DNA of 14,476 nucleotides from JANNMJ01 sp031397815 (GTDB lineage Bacteria > Bacteroidota > Bacteroidia > Cytophagales > Hymenobacteraceae): assembly GCA_031397815.1 (NCBI GenBank), contig JANNMJ010000137.1:1-14476 (forward strand), written 5' to 3'. The notes under the pieces are model-generated. The model saw only the letters and a program-made list of their open reading frames with translations, was not told the DNA's origin and did not search any database. Position 1 is the first letter of the stretch; each line of letters opens with the position of its first letter. The position numbers and the translations under genes are program-made. Below are positions 6,518-14,465 of this stretch, in pieces.

Positions 6518-7333
6518 TCAATGCCGCTTATTCCGAATCCCATACGTCAAACCAAACTGCCAAACGGGCTTACTGGACGCGTATTGGCCCGGCCCGGCAA
6601 TCTGTCCGGTCAGTAGGAGAGGGCCGACGCCGAGAATCAGGTTGGCATACGCACTGCCATCGACGCCGCGCATCAGAAAGCCGCCTCCGAGGCCAATGGT
6701 CGGCGCATTCGGGCGGGGCGAGCGGGTCATTAGTTCGGTGCCGACTGACGAGGCTTTAAGCCAATCGGATTGGCCAATCGGGCTTGTAAATTCAAGGGGC
6801 TGACCCGTGGTGCGGTCAGTGGGGTTTCTGCGCCAATCAGATGCCTGTCCCCATTCGCGCGCTATGGATAAATGGGCGTTCAGGACGCGCCATTCCACCC
6901 CGAACCGGTGAACGGTGGGCGCTCTATTACTCGGTTTGATGCTGCCGCCGACCTCAAGGCCACCACTGCCGTAGCGCAGCTCGGCCAGCGCGGGGCCGTT
7001 GTAATTGGGGCCGTACGTATAGCGTCCGCGACTCCCGAAAGCACCCGCCGAGAGAGCAAAATTTTGTGTCACCCACGCCCGGTGCACCTGTCCGCCGAAG
7101 GCCAGATTTTCGTCGAATTCGTTGTAGCGCATCGCTGCGCCGCCGTAGCCGCTTACGTAGGTAACGGCCGTATCGCGGCCCAACCACGCGGGCCGCGTCT
7201 GATAAGGCATCGTGGCGCCGTAGCTGCCCGGGCCGGTGTAGTAGGGGCGGGCAGGAGTGCAGGCGTGCAGCCAGACGGCCACCGGCGCCAGTAATAGCCA
7301 GCCGAGCCGCCGCAGCGGGGAGTCGTTTTGCAT
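6518..7333 (-). CDS. Predicted lipoprotein, beta-strand rich, function unknown
   Basis: A 271-residue protein that starts with a clear lipoprotein signal: Arg8-Arg9, a hydrophobic core GWLLLAPVAVWL, and lipobox Leu22-His23-Ala24-Cys25. It should be lipid-anchored at Cys25 after signal peptidase II cleavage. The mature part begins with Pro/Tyr/Gly-rich sequence (TPARPYYTGPGSYGATMPYQ). It continues with alternating aromatic, glycine and polar stretches such as YVSGYGGAAMRYNEFDENLA and FGVEWRVLNAHLSIAREWG, and ends in GLTYGIRNKRH. That pattern suggests a beta-barrel or beta-sandwich envelope protein. I do not recognise a named family. The frame is open 48 codons upstream to 7477, but those residues lack any signal and the ATG at 7333 fits the lipobox exactly. 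It is transcribed divergently from parE, and a TATCTTTA element lies 36-43 bp upstream. Confidence 0.75.
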   Translation of the reverse strand: MQNDSPLRRLGWLLLAPVAVWLHACTPARPYYTGPGSYGATMPYQTRPAWLGRDTAVTYVSGYGGAAMRYNEFDENLAFGGQVHRAWVTQNFALSAGAFGSRGRYTYGPNYNGPALAELRYGSGGLEVGGSIKPSNRAPTVHRFGVEWRVLNAHLSIAREWGQASDWRRNPTDRTTGQPLEFTSPIGQSDWLKASSVGTELMTRSPRPNAPTIGLGGGFLMRGVDGSAYANLILGVGPLLLTGQIAGPGQYASSKPVWQFGLTYGIRNKRH

Positions 7334-7368
7334 CGAAGTCGAAAGGGGAAAAGGGCGGTTAAGTGGCT

Positions 7369-7376
7369 TAAAGATA
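7369..7376 (-). promoter_or_regulatory. Candidate -7 element for the lipoprotein gene
   Basis: On the minus strand it reads TATCTTTA, seven of eight positions of the Bacteroidota TAnnTTTG box counting the free positions. It is 35 bp before the ATG at 7333. No matching TTTG was found at the -33 position. Confidence 0.3.
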
Positions 7377-7481
7377 GGTTTTCCCGCCGAAGCCGCATTT
7401 CCGGCTTCCCCCAGAACCATCCGCCCATCAATGGCTGTTCTCATTCGCTTGGCAAAACGCGCTAATTTGATCTGCAAATGC

Positions 7482-7489
7482 TATTTTTG
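7482..7489 (+). promoter_or_regulatory. Candidate -7 element for parE
   Basis: TATTTTTG matches the Bacteroidota -7 consensus TAnnTTTG at every position. A TTTG at 7466-7469 is 12 bp upstream, too close for the usual 19-21 bp spacing. If used, it gives parE a leader of about 145 nt. It also lies inside the open frame upstream of parE, which argues against translation starting at 7478. Confidence 0.35.
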
Positions 7490-7642
7490 TGGGCCGAAGC
7501 GCACTTGATTCCCCTTCGAAAAAAGCGGATGAAACGCCGGGAACGAATCACGTTCTTTGCACTCTGTTTCAGCCGCAGGAATCGGTTCGCCGCCCGCTCC
7601 ACGCGCCTCCAGATGAGAAACAGGAAACACCCTCTCCCGAAT

Positions 7643-9559
7643 ATGTCCACGACGACGACTGCAATCTCGACGACGCCCGCCGAAGCCATTTACACCGAAG
7701 ATTCCATCCGCTCCCTCGACTGGCGCGAGCACATCCGGCTGCGGCCGGGGATGTACATCGGCAAGCTCGGCGACGGCTCGGCGGCCGACGATGGCATTTA
7801 CGTGCTCGTCAAGGAAATCATCGACAACTCGATTGACGAGTTCGTGATGGGCAACGGCCGCACGATTGAGATCAAAATCACCGACCACCGCGTGGTCGTG
7901 CGCGATTACGGACGCGGGATTCCCCTCGGGAAGGTGATTGATTGCGTGAGCAAGATCAACACCGGCGGGAAGTACGACTCGAAGGCGTTTCAGAAATCGG
8001 TGGGGCTGAACGGGGTGGGTACGAAGGCCGTCAACGCGCTCAGCACGCATTTTTTGGTGCAGAGCGTGCGCGATGGGCAGATGAAAGTGGCCGAGTTCGC
8101 GCAGGGCGAGCTGGTGGCCGACAAAGCCCTCGAAACCACCTCGCAGCGGAACGGCACGCTGATGCAGTTCACGCCGGATGACTCGATTTTCCGGAACTAC
8201 CGCTTCATTCCGGAGTACCTCGACAACCAAATCTGGAACTACGCCTACCTCAACGCGGGCCTGACGCTGTGGCTCAACGGACGGCGTTTCCACTCCGAAA
8301 ACGGCCTGCGCGACCTGCTGGAGCGTAAAAACGACCCTTCGACGCTCCGTTACCCGGTCATCCACGTCAAAGGCGCCGACGTAGAATTCGCCCTCACCCA
8401 CGGCGATGAGTATGGCGAGGAATACTACTCGTTCGTCAACGGCCAGTACACCACGCAGGGCGGCACGCACTTGGCGGCCTTCCGCGAGGCGGTGGTGAAA
8501 ACGATGCGCGACTTCTATAAGAAGGATTTCGACGCGTCGGATGTGCGCGCCTCCATCATCGGCGCCATCTCGGTGCGGGTGCAGGAGCCGGTGTTCGAGA
8601 GCCAGACGAAAACCAAGCTCGGCTCCATCAATATGGGCCACGACGGCCCAAGCGTGCGCGCTGCTGTCGGCGATTTCGTGCAGGAACACCTCGATAACTT
8701 CCTGCATAAGAACCCGTTAGTCGCCGATGCGCTCCTCAAGCGGATTCAGCAGAGCGAGCGCGAGCGGAAGGATATGGCGGGCGTGAAGAAGCTCGCGAAG
8801 GACCGCGCCAAGAAGGCGAACCTCCACAACCGCAAGCTCCGCGACTGCCGGATGCACTTCGGCGAGGGCAAGGAAATGGAGAAAGAAGCCCTCTCGACCC
8901 TCTTCATCACGGAAGGTGACTCGGCGAGCGGCTCGATTACGAAATCGCGAAATGTGGAGACGGAAGCCGTGTTCAGCCTGCGTGGTAAGCCGCTGAACTG
9001 CTACGGTTTGAAGAAGAAAATCGTGTACGAGAACGAGGAGCTGAACCTCCTCCAGCACGCCCTCAACATCGAGGAAGGGCTGGAAGGGCTGCGCTACAAC
9101 CGCGTGGTTATCGCGACGGATGCCGACGTCGACGGGATGCACATTCGGCTGCTGCTGCTCACGTTCTTCCTCCAGTTCTTCCCGGATTTGGTGAAAAACG
9201 GCCACGTTTACATTCTCGAAACGCCGCTTTTCCGCGTTCGGAACAAGAAAACCACCACCTACTGCTACAACGAAGAGGAGAAGCAGGCGGCGATGAAAAA
9301 GCTCGGGCCGAAGCCGGAAATCACGCGCTTCAAGGGTCTCGGCGAAATCTCCCCCGACGAGTTCGGCCGCTTCATCGGCGACAACATCCGCCTCGAACCC
9401 GTCATCCTGCGCGGTGAGCAGCCGATTCAGCAGATTCTGAGCTACTACATGGGCAAAAACACTCCGGAGCGCCAGACCTTCATCATTGATAATCTTCGGA
9501 TTGAAGCCGATGTGGTCGATGACGCGCCGGTGGAAGCCTACGGCGCGCTGGTCGATTAA
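7643..9559 (+). CDS. parE: DNA topoisomerase IV subunit B
   Basis: A 638-residue type IIA topoisomerase ATPase subunit that should work with ParC to decatenate daughter chromosomes. In order: GHKL ATPase with MYIG, KEIIDNSIDEF (Glu58 as general base), GRGIPLG, and the ATP lid VGLNGVGTKAVNAL; a transducer domain with the QTKTKLGS switch-lysine loop (Lys323); then TOPRIM with EGDSASGS (Glu424) and DADVDG (493-498); and the C-terminal segment ITRFKGLGEISPDEF. EGDSASGS in place of the GyrB EGDSAGGS, together with RGKPLN, marks it as ParE rather than GyrB. The protein ends soon after the TOPRIM tail, as ParE does. ATG at 7643 (MSTTTTAIST) leaves a short tail before the first conserved motif; the frame is open a further 55 codons upstream without similarity. 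There is no obvious Shine-Dalgarno sequence. No parC is in the window. A strong terminator follows. Confidence 0.93.
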   Translation: MSTTTTAISTTPAEAIYTEDSIRSLDWREHIRLRPGMYIGKLGDGSAADDGIYVLVKEIIDNSIDEFVMGNGRTIEIKITDHRVVVRDYGRGIPLGKVIDCVSKINTGGKYDSKAFQKSVGLNGVGTKAVNALSTHFLVQSVRDGQMKVAEFAQGELVADKALETTSQRNGTLMQFTPDDSIFRNYRFIPEYLDNQIWNYAYLNAGLTLWLNGRRFHSENGLRDLLERKNDPSTLRYPVIHVKGADVEFALTHGDEYGEEYYSFVNGQYTTQGGTHLAAFREAVVKTMRDFYKKDFDASDVRASIIGAISVRVQEPVFESQTKTKLGSINMGHDGPSVRAAVGDFVQEHLDNFLHKNPLVADALLKRIQQSERERKDMAGVKKLAKDRAKKANLHNRKLRDCRMHFGEGKEMEKEALSTLFITEGDSASGSITKSRNVETEAVFSLRGKPLNCYGLKKKIVYENEELNLLQHALNIEEGLEGLRYNRVVIATDADVDGMHIRLLLLTFFLQFFPDLVKNGHVYILETPLFRVRNKKTTTYCYNEEEKQAAMKKLGPKPEITRFKGLGEISPDEFGRFIGDNIRLEPVILRGEQPIQQILSYYMGKNTPERQTFIIDNLRIEADVVDDAPVEAYGALVD

Positions 9560-9595
9560 GAGGATTAGCCGCCGAACCGCCCCGAACCACCAGAT

Positions 9596-9629
9596 AGCGC
9601 CCGTTGCATAGCAGCGGGCGCTTTTTTTT
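9596..9629 (+). terminator. Rho-independent terminator of parE
   Basis: AGCGCCCGTTGC (9596-9607) pairs with GCAGCGGGCGCT (9611-9622), a 12-bp stem with one wobble pair and an ATA loop, running directly into eight T residues (9622-9629). It is a textbook intrinsic terminator 37 bp after the parE stop. It ends just 16 bp before the next gene's GTG. Confidence 0.9.
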
Positions 9630-9645
9630 GGCTGACCTTTGTCGG

Positions 9646-10857
9646 GTGAATCTCCCTCAGCTCGTTCTGCAACGCGGTAAAGACGCGTCCATCCGCCGAT
9701 TCCATCCGTGGATTTTCTCCGGCGCCATCGACCATATCGTCGCGCCCGCCGAACCGGCCGACGGTGATGTGGTCGGCATTATCGACCATAAAGGCGCCCC
9801 GCTGGGCTTGGCGCACTTCCAGCCGCACGGGTCCATCGTGGGGCGGGTGTTCCATTTCGGCCCCGAAACGGCCGCGCCCGACACTGCGTTTTGGGTCGGC
9901 AAGTTCCGCGCGGCGTGGGAGCGGCGCCGACAGCTCGGCCTCGTCGATAACCCAAAAACCACCGCCTTCCGGCTCATTCACGCCGAAGGCGACGGTTTGC
10001 CGGGCCTGATTGTCGATTATTACGCCGGAACCGCCGTCCTGCAAGCGCATTCGATGGGGATGTACCGGTCGCGGCAAGTCCTCGCGCAAGCCCTCGCCGA
10101 TGCCCTCGGCCCGCGCTACCTCACCGCCGTCTACGACAAAAGCGCCGACACCCTCGGCAACGCCGCCGACCCCGCCGCGCCGAACGCCTACCTCGTCGGC
10201 TCGCCGCCGACCGACCCCGTGGTCCTCGAAAACGGCCATCAATTCCGAATCGACTGGCTCACAGGTCAAAAAACCGGCTTTTTCCTCGATCAGCGCGATT
10301 CGCGCGCGCTCGTCGGGCATTACGCCGCCGGGCGCCGCGTCCTGAATACGTTCTGCTACACGGGCGGCTTCTCCGTATACGCCCTCGCCGGCGGCGCCAC
10401 CACCGTCGATTCCGTCGATGCCTCGAAAGGCGCCGTTGCGCTCACCGATATCAACGTCGCCCTCAACGGCGGCGCCGACCGTCACCAGTCCTACGCGGCC
10501 GATGTGTTCGAATTCTTCCGTCGCCCCGAAGTAGCCGCTAATCCCTACGATTTGGTCATTCTCGACCCGCCCGCGTTCGCCAAGAGCCGCGCCGCCCGGC
10601 AGCGCGCCGAGGCAGGGTATCGGCGGCTCAACGCCGAGGCGCTGCGCTACATCAAGCCCGGCGGGCTGCTATTCACTTTCTCGTGCTCGCAGGTCGTGGA
10701 CCGCGAGCTGTTCACGTCCACCGTCCGCGCTGCGGCGCTGGATGTGGGCCGTCCGGTGCGCCTGCTGCACTATCTGGGGCAGCCCGCCGACCACGCGCCG
10801 AGCTTTTACCACCCCGAAGGTGAATACCTGAAAGGCCTGGTGCTGGCGGTCGAGTAG
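9646..10857 (+). CDS. rlmI: RlmI-like class I 23S rRNA (cytosine-C5) methyltransferase
   Basis: A 403-residue SAM-dependent methyltransferase of the RlmI/YccW family. The E. coli member makes m5C1962 in 23S rRNA, and the same site is inferred here. An N-terminal PUA-like RNA-binding domain has the signature RRFHPWIFSGAI (about residues 17-28) and a following beta-barrel. A linker domain carries GDGLPGLIVDYY. The Rossmann-fold domain holds TGQKTGFFLDQRD, SAM-binding motif I NTFCYTGGFSVYA (from Asn234), motif IV DPPAFAKS (from Asp307) and the catalytic SCS (Cys347). GTG at 9646 is chosen because family members begin about 15-20 residues before HPWIFSGAI. The only earlier in-frame start (TTG at 9604) lies inside the parE terminator. 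No canonical promoter fits between terminator and start; a weak GACCTTTG lies at 9634-9641. Codon use is like that of its neighbours. Confidence 0.9.
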   Translation: MNLPQLVLQRGKDASIRRFHPWIFSGAIDHIVAPAEPADGDVVGIIDHKGAPLGLAHFQPHGSIVGRVFHFGPETAAPDTAFWVGKFRAAWERRRQLGLVDNPKTTAFRLIHAEGDGLPGLIVDYYAGTAVLQAHSMGMYRSRQVLAQALADALGPRYLTAVYDKSADTLGNAADPAAPNAYLVGSPPTDPVVLENGHQFRIDWLTGQKTGFFLDQRDSRALVGHYAAGRRVLNTFCYTGGFSVYALAGGATTVDSVDASKGAVALTDINVALNGGADRHQSYAADVFEFFRRPEVAANPYDLVILDPPAFAKSRAARQRAEAGYRRLNAEALRYIKPGGLLFTFSCSQVVDRELFTSTVRAAALDVGRPVRLLHYLGQPADHAPSFYHPEGEYLKGLVLAVE

Positions 10858-10962
10858 ACAAACTTTTTGGTACGTAGCGCCCACGGAAGGGTTTTTAGCT
10901 ATTTTCGCCCCGGCTGACCGCTATGGTCGGCCGCGACTCGTTCTCCTCTGTTTTTCAATCCG

Positions 10963-12057
10963 ATGAATCGACTACTTTACGCCTTGCCGTTGTGTGCGCT
11001 GGCGCTGGCGGCCCCGCACACGTCGCTCGCCCAAAAAGCGGCCCCCCGCGACACTGTTCAGGCCAAAACCCTGACCGCCACGCTCCCCGACAAATTCTAC
11101 AATACGGGGGTCGCGGAGTTCGGAAACCGCAACTTCCCGGCGGCCCTCGCTGCTTTCGATAAAGCGATTGCCGGGCGCAAGGACTTCGAGAAGGCGCTTT
11201 ACAACCGCGCCGCCACCCGCTACGAGCTGAAGGATTACCCCGGTTCGCTGGCCGATTACAACGAGGCCATCCGCCTCAACCCAACCGCTGCCGGGGCATT
11301 TTTCGGCCGGGGTCAGGCGCAGGAAGCGAGTAACGATAAAGCCGCCGCTGAAGCCGATTACACGAAAGCCATCGAGCTGAATCCCGCGTTCGCGCAGCCG
11401 TGGTATTACCGCGGCGGCTTGCGGTTCGAGCAGGGCCAAAAGGACGAAAAGAAGTATCAGGCGGCGATTGAAGATTTCGATCAGGCGCTCAAAGTCGATC
11501 CGAAGTACGCCTACGCCCTCAACGACCGCGGTTCGGCGAAGCTCCAGCTCAAGCAGTACGACGAGGCCATCGCCGATTACACGAAAGCCATCGCCATCAG
11601 CGATCAGGTGCCGGTTTTCTTCACCAACCGCGCCGTTGCCTACACCCGGAAAGGCGATCAGAAGAGCGCCCTCGACGACCTCAACCGCGCCGATAAGCTG
11701 AAAGCCAACTCGGCGCAGACGCTCAACTCGCGCGGGGCCGTGCGTTACGCTGCTGCTGATTACAAAGGCGCCATCGCCGATTTCTCGGCTTCCCTCGCCG
11801 CCAATCCGCAGTACGCGCTGGCGCTCAACAACCGGGGAGCCGCCAAGCTCAAGCTCGAAGATTACACGGGCGCCGAAGAAGATTTCACCGCCGCGCTGAA
11901 GCTGAATCCGAAGTACGCAGAAGCGCTCCTGAACCGGGGAATCGTGCGGGAAATGATGCGCAAAGCCGCCGAAGCCTGCACCGACTGGCGCCAAGCCGGG
12001 GAGTTGGGCATCACCGTCGGCACGACCTACGCGAACGCTTCTGCTTGCAGCGAATAA
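10963..12057 (+). CDS. Secreted tetratricopeptide-repeat protein
   Basis: A 364-residue protein with a type I signal peptide (hydrophobic core about residues 4-18, likely cleavage after Ser21-Leu22-Ala23), so periplasmic or outer-membrane associated. The mature protein is almost entirely TPR helices, about eight or nine units from residue 43 onward. Typical examples are ALYNRAATRYELKDYPGSLA, AYALNDRGSAKLQLKQYDEA and ALALNNRGAAKLKLEDYTGA; consensus Trp/Leu-Gly-Tyr-Ala-Phe-Ala-Pro positions recur every 34 residues. A loop with extra charge (EQGQKDEKKYQ, about 151-161) interrupts one repeat. The C-terminal helix EACTDWRQAGELG is a common cap of Bacteroidota TPR proteins. TPRs mediate protein-protein contact; no enzymatic motif is present and the partner is unknown. 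It starts 105 bp after rlmI and ends 85 bp before the OmpA-family gene, so co-transcription with the latter is possible. Confidence 0.85.
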   Translation: MNRLLYALPLCALALAAPHTSLAQKAAPRDTVQAKTLTATLPDKFYNTGVAEFGNRNFPAALAAFDKAIAGRKDFEKALYNRAATRYELKDYPGSLADYNEAIRLNPTAAGAFFGRGQAQEASNDKAAAEADYTKAIELNPAFAQPWYYRGGLRFEQGQKDEKKYQAAIEDFDQALKVDPKYAYALNDRGSAKLQLKQYDEAIADYTKAIAISDQVPVFFTNRAVAYTRKGDQKSALDDLNRADKLKANSAQTLNSRGAVRYAAADYKGAIADFSASLAANPQYALALNNRGAAKLKLEDYTGAEEDFTAALKLNPKYAEALLNRGIVREMMRKAAEACTDWRQAGELGITVGTTYANASACSE

Positions 12058-12142
12058 ACGGCGTAGTTTTCTGCTAATCAGGCCAGTATAAGGTCAAAAT
12101 TCCTCCAGTATCTCTCTGCTTACTGCTTTCCCTTTCGACTCC

Positions 12143-14242
12143 GTGAACGATTCCTACCTGTTTCTCAAACGCTCTTTCTGCCTGGCGGTGCTCGGTGGCG
12201 CCCTGTCGCTGCCGCTCCTTAGCCAAGCGCAGAATATTGAGTTTGAATCGCGCAATTTTCCTTCAAATAAGGAAGCCTTCAAGCAAGCCACCAAAGAGCT
12301 GAAAGAAGGCGATAAGCTCTACGAGCAAGGCCCGAACCGGTACGATGCGGCCATTCCGCATTACTTGGTGGCCTACAAGCTCAACCCCAACAACGCGCTG
12401 CTCAACTTCCGGCTCGGCACGGCTTACCTAAGCTCGCCGTTTAAGGCGAAGGCGCTGCCGTATCTGGAATCAGCGAATCAGCTCAATCCGCGCGTCGATC
12501 CGCTGATTCAGTATTACCTCGGGCGCGCTTTTCACCTCAATGCCAAGTGGGATCAGGCGCTCGAAGCCTATCGCCTCTCGACGCCCGGCGCGCAGGATAA
12601 GAACTCGCCCGTAACCGTCGCCGATGTGCGGAAGCGGATGGATGAGTGCCAGACGGGTAAGGAGCTGATGAAGAAGCCGGTGCGCGTGTTCATCGATAAC
12701 CTCGGCCCGGAAGTCAACTCGCAGTACGCCGAGTATTCGCCGGTGATTACGGCCGATGAAAGCCAGATGTTCATCACGTCGCGGCGCCCGAATACGCTCG
12801 GCGGCAAGATGGACCCCGACCTCGGCGATTATTTCGAAGACCTCTACGTCTCGAACCACACAGATAGCGACAAGTGGACTTCCGCCCAGAACCTCGGCAA
12901 GCCGCTCAACTCGGAAGGTCACGACGCCACCGTCGGCATCTCGCCCGACGGGCAAAAGCTGCTGATTTACCTGCAAGACAACGCCGGTGACCTCTACGAA
13001 TGCACGCTGCAAGGCGCTTCGTGGTCGGTGCCGGAGCCGCTCAGCAAGAAAATCAACACCGCCGACCACGAGTCGTCCGCTTCCTACGCTCCCGACGGCA
13101 ACTCGCTGTTTTACGTTTCGGATAAATCGGAAGGCTCGCTCGGCGGCCACGATATCTACCAGATCGGCTTAAGCAACGCAAAGGGCAAAGCCAGCCGCAG
13201 CCAGCAAGCCGTCAACCTCGGCCCCACCATCAACACGCGCTACAACGAAGAGGCCGTATTTATGCACCCCGACGGCAAAACGATGTACTTCTCGTCGGAA
13301 GGTCACAACACGATGGGCGGCTACGACATCTTCAAATCCGTCTTCGAGAACGGGAAGTGGAGCGAGCCGGAAAACCTCGGTTGGCCCATCAACACTCCCG
13401 ACGACGACGTGTTCTTCGTGATTTCGGCCAGCGGCCGGCACGGCTACTACTCCTCCGCCCGCGCTGACGGGCTGGGTTCGCGCGATATCTACCGCATCAC
13501 CTTCCTCGGGCCGGAAAAGCCACCGATCCTCAGCACCGAAGACAACCTGCTCGCCTCGCGCGCTGCGCCAGTTCAGGAATCGAACGTAGCGGCAGCCGTC
13601 GCCGTCGCCACCACGCAGGTGACGATTCTGAAAGGCGTCATCACCGATGCGCTCACCAAGGCGCCGCTGGAGGCTGATATCGAGGTGATTGATAACTCGC
13701 GGAACGAAATCATTGCGTCGTTCAAGTCGAACTCTACCACCGGGCGTTACCTCGTTTCTCTGCCTTCCGGCGTCAATTACGGCATCGTGGTGCGCAAGGA
13801 AGGCTACTTGTTCCACTCCGAGAACTTCGATATTCCCGCCGCTTCCGCTTATCAGGAAGTCGTGAAGAACGTCGCGCTCAACAAGCTGGCGGTCGGTAAC
13901 AAGATCGTGTTGCGCAACATCTTCTTCGACTTCGACAAAGCCACCCTGCGCCCAGAATCGCAATCGGAGCTGGAGCGCGTTTATAAGCTGATGGCGGAAG
14001 AAGTACCGACCCTGAAAATCGAGCTTTCCGGCCACACCGACGACCGTGGCGCCGCCGTCTACAACCAAGACCTCTCGGAGCGCCGCGCAAAAACCGTCGT
14101 CGATTACCTCACCAAAAAGGGCATCGCCGCCGACCGTCTGAAAGCCGCCGGATACGGCCTCACCCAGCCGATGGTACCGAACAACAGCTCCGCCAACCGT
14201 CAGCTCAACCGCCGGACGGAATTTAAGATCCTGAGCCTCTAG
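12143..14242 (+). CDS. PorE-like OmpA-family protein: TPR, PD40 propeller, CRD and OmpA domains
   Basis: A 699-residue envelope protein with a type I signal peptide (likely cleavage after Ser-Gln-Ala near residue 28; no lipobox). Domains in order: two or three TPR-like units (about 40-160); a PD40/WD40-like beta-propeller (about 185-455) with repeated SPDG/APDG/HPDG turns and GGHDIYQ, GGYDIFK, GSRDIYR blades; a carboxypeptidase regulatory-like domain (about 491-569, ILKGVITDALTKAPLEADIE); and an OmpA C-terminal domain (about 585-699) with FFDFDKATL. Its peptidoglycan-binding residues are retained: Asp633 in GHTDDRG and Arg648 in LSERRA. This order matches PorE (PG1058 type), which ties the type IX secretion machinery to the cell wall, but many Bacteroidota carry several paralogues, so a T9SS role is inference. 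The start is GTG; the first ATG in frame is far downstream and would remove the signal peptide. No Shine-Dalgarno sequence is visible. Confidence 0.87.
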   Translation: MNDSYLFLKRSFCLAVLGGALSLPLLSQAQNIEFESRNFPSNKEAFKQATKELKEGDKLYEQGPNRYDAAIPHYLVAYKLNPNNALLNFRLGTAYLSSPFKAKALPYLESANQLNPRVDPLIQYYLGRAFHLNAKWDQALEAYRLSTPGAQDKNSPVTVADVRKRMDECQTGKELMKKPVRVFIDNLGPEVNSQYAEYSPVITADESQMFITSRRPNTLGGKMDPDLGDYFEDLYVSNHTDSDKWTSAQNLGKPLNSEGHDATVGISPDGQKLLIYLQDNAGDLYECTLQGASWSVPEPLSKKINTADHESSASYAPDGNSLFYVSDKSEGSLGGHDIYQIGLSNAKGKASRSQQAVNLGPTINTRYNEEAVFMHPDGKTMYFSSEGHNTMGGYDIFKSVFENGKWSEPENLGWPINTPDDDVFFVISASGRHGYYSSARADGLGSRDIYRITFLGPEKPPILSTEDNLLASRAAPVQESNVAAAVAVATTQVTILKGVITDALTKAPLEADIEVIDNSRNEIIASFKSNSTTGRYLVSLPSGVNYGIVVRKEGYLFHSENFDIPAASAYQEVVKNVALNKLAVGNKIVLRNIFFDFDKATLRPESQSELERVYKLMAEEVPTLKIELSGHTDDRGAAVYNQDLSERRAKTVVDYLTKKGIAADRLKAAGYGLTQPMVPNNSSANRQLNRRTEFKILSL

Positions 14243-14269
14243 CATTTCAGAAGCACGCTTCGGTCCAAT

Positions 14270-14306
14270 AAAACGCCGTTCCACTTACTGGTGGAACGGC
14301 GTTTTT
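14270..14306 (+). terminator. Rho-independent terminator of the OmpA-family gene
   Basis: AAAACGCCGTTCCAC (14270-14284) pairs perfectly over 15 bp with GTGGAACGGCGTTTT (14291-14305) around a TTACTG loop, and the T run continues to 14306. The flanking A and T runs make it able to work in both directions. It lies 27 bp past the stop codon. Confidence 0.9.
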
Positions 14307-14319
14307 GTGTGCGATAATG

Positions 14320-14465
14320 GGACTGGGCCTTGAGCCCGCCCGTCCGGCGCGCACCTTATTTGATCGCAGGGTTGTAGGGGCTGGGCCTTGTGCCCGCCCG
14401 CGCATTCTGATAATGAGGCGTGTGCGTTCGAATAACCCAAGCGGGTGGGCACAAGGCCCAGCCCC
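14320..14465. repeat. Intergenic repeat with 25-bp inverted arms and a third direct copy
   Basis: GGGGCTGGGCCTTGTGCCCG with five more bases (14377-14401) is matched in inverted orientation at 14441-14465 with one mismatch in 25. A direct copy at 14320-14342 (GGACTGGGCCTTGAGCCCGC...) differs at two positions from 14378-14400. Each copy is itself partly palindromic around GGGC...GCCC. No gene is visible between 14243 and the window end. The sequence finishes in CCGCCGCCCCCCC, so the element may continue past the edge. Confidence 0.8.

Larger units (their letters stand above)
7334..7642. other. Divergent intergenic region, lipoprotein gene / parE
   Basis: These 309 bp separate two divergent starts and should carry both promoters. 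The two candidate -7 elements are listed separately. The frame of parE is open back to 7478, but the encoded extension is basic and unlike topoisomerase N-termini. I see no RNA gene or repeat here. Confidence 0.6.

Noticed and set aside
6299..6803. Overlapping short plus-strand frames around the inverted repeat and lipoprotein 3' end
   Set aside because: They cross the palindromic element and lie antisense to the lipoprotein; no start signal or domain.
7478..7642. Longer parE start at 7478
   Set aside because: The 55-residue extension is basic, unlike ParE N-termini, and contains the best -7 promoter candidate.
7481..8707. Minus-strand open frame of 408 codons over parE
   Set aside because: Complement of the conserved ATPase domain of parE; its composition is typical of an antisense shadow.
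9565..10485. Minus-strand open frame of 306 codons over rlmI
   Set aside because: Antisense to conserved methyltransferase sequence; Gly/Val-rich with no domain.
10972..11994. Minus-strand open frame of 340 codons over the TPR gene
   Set aside because: Its apparent internal repeats are only the complement of the TPR repeats.
13169..14284. Minus-strand open frame of 371 codons over the OmpA-family gene
   Set aside because: Antisense to well-conserved propeller and OmpA domains; its start overlaps the terminator.
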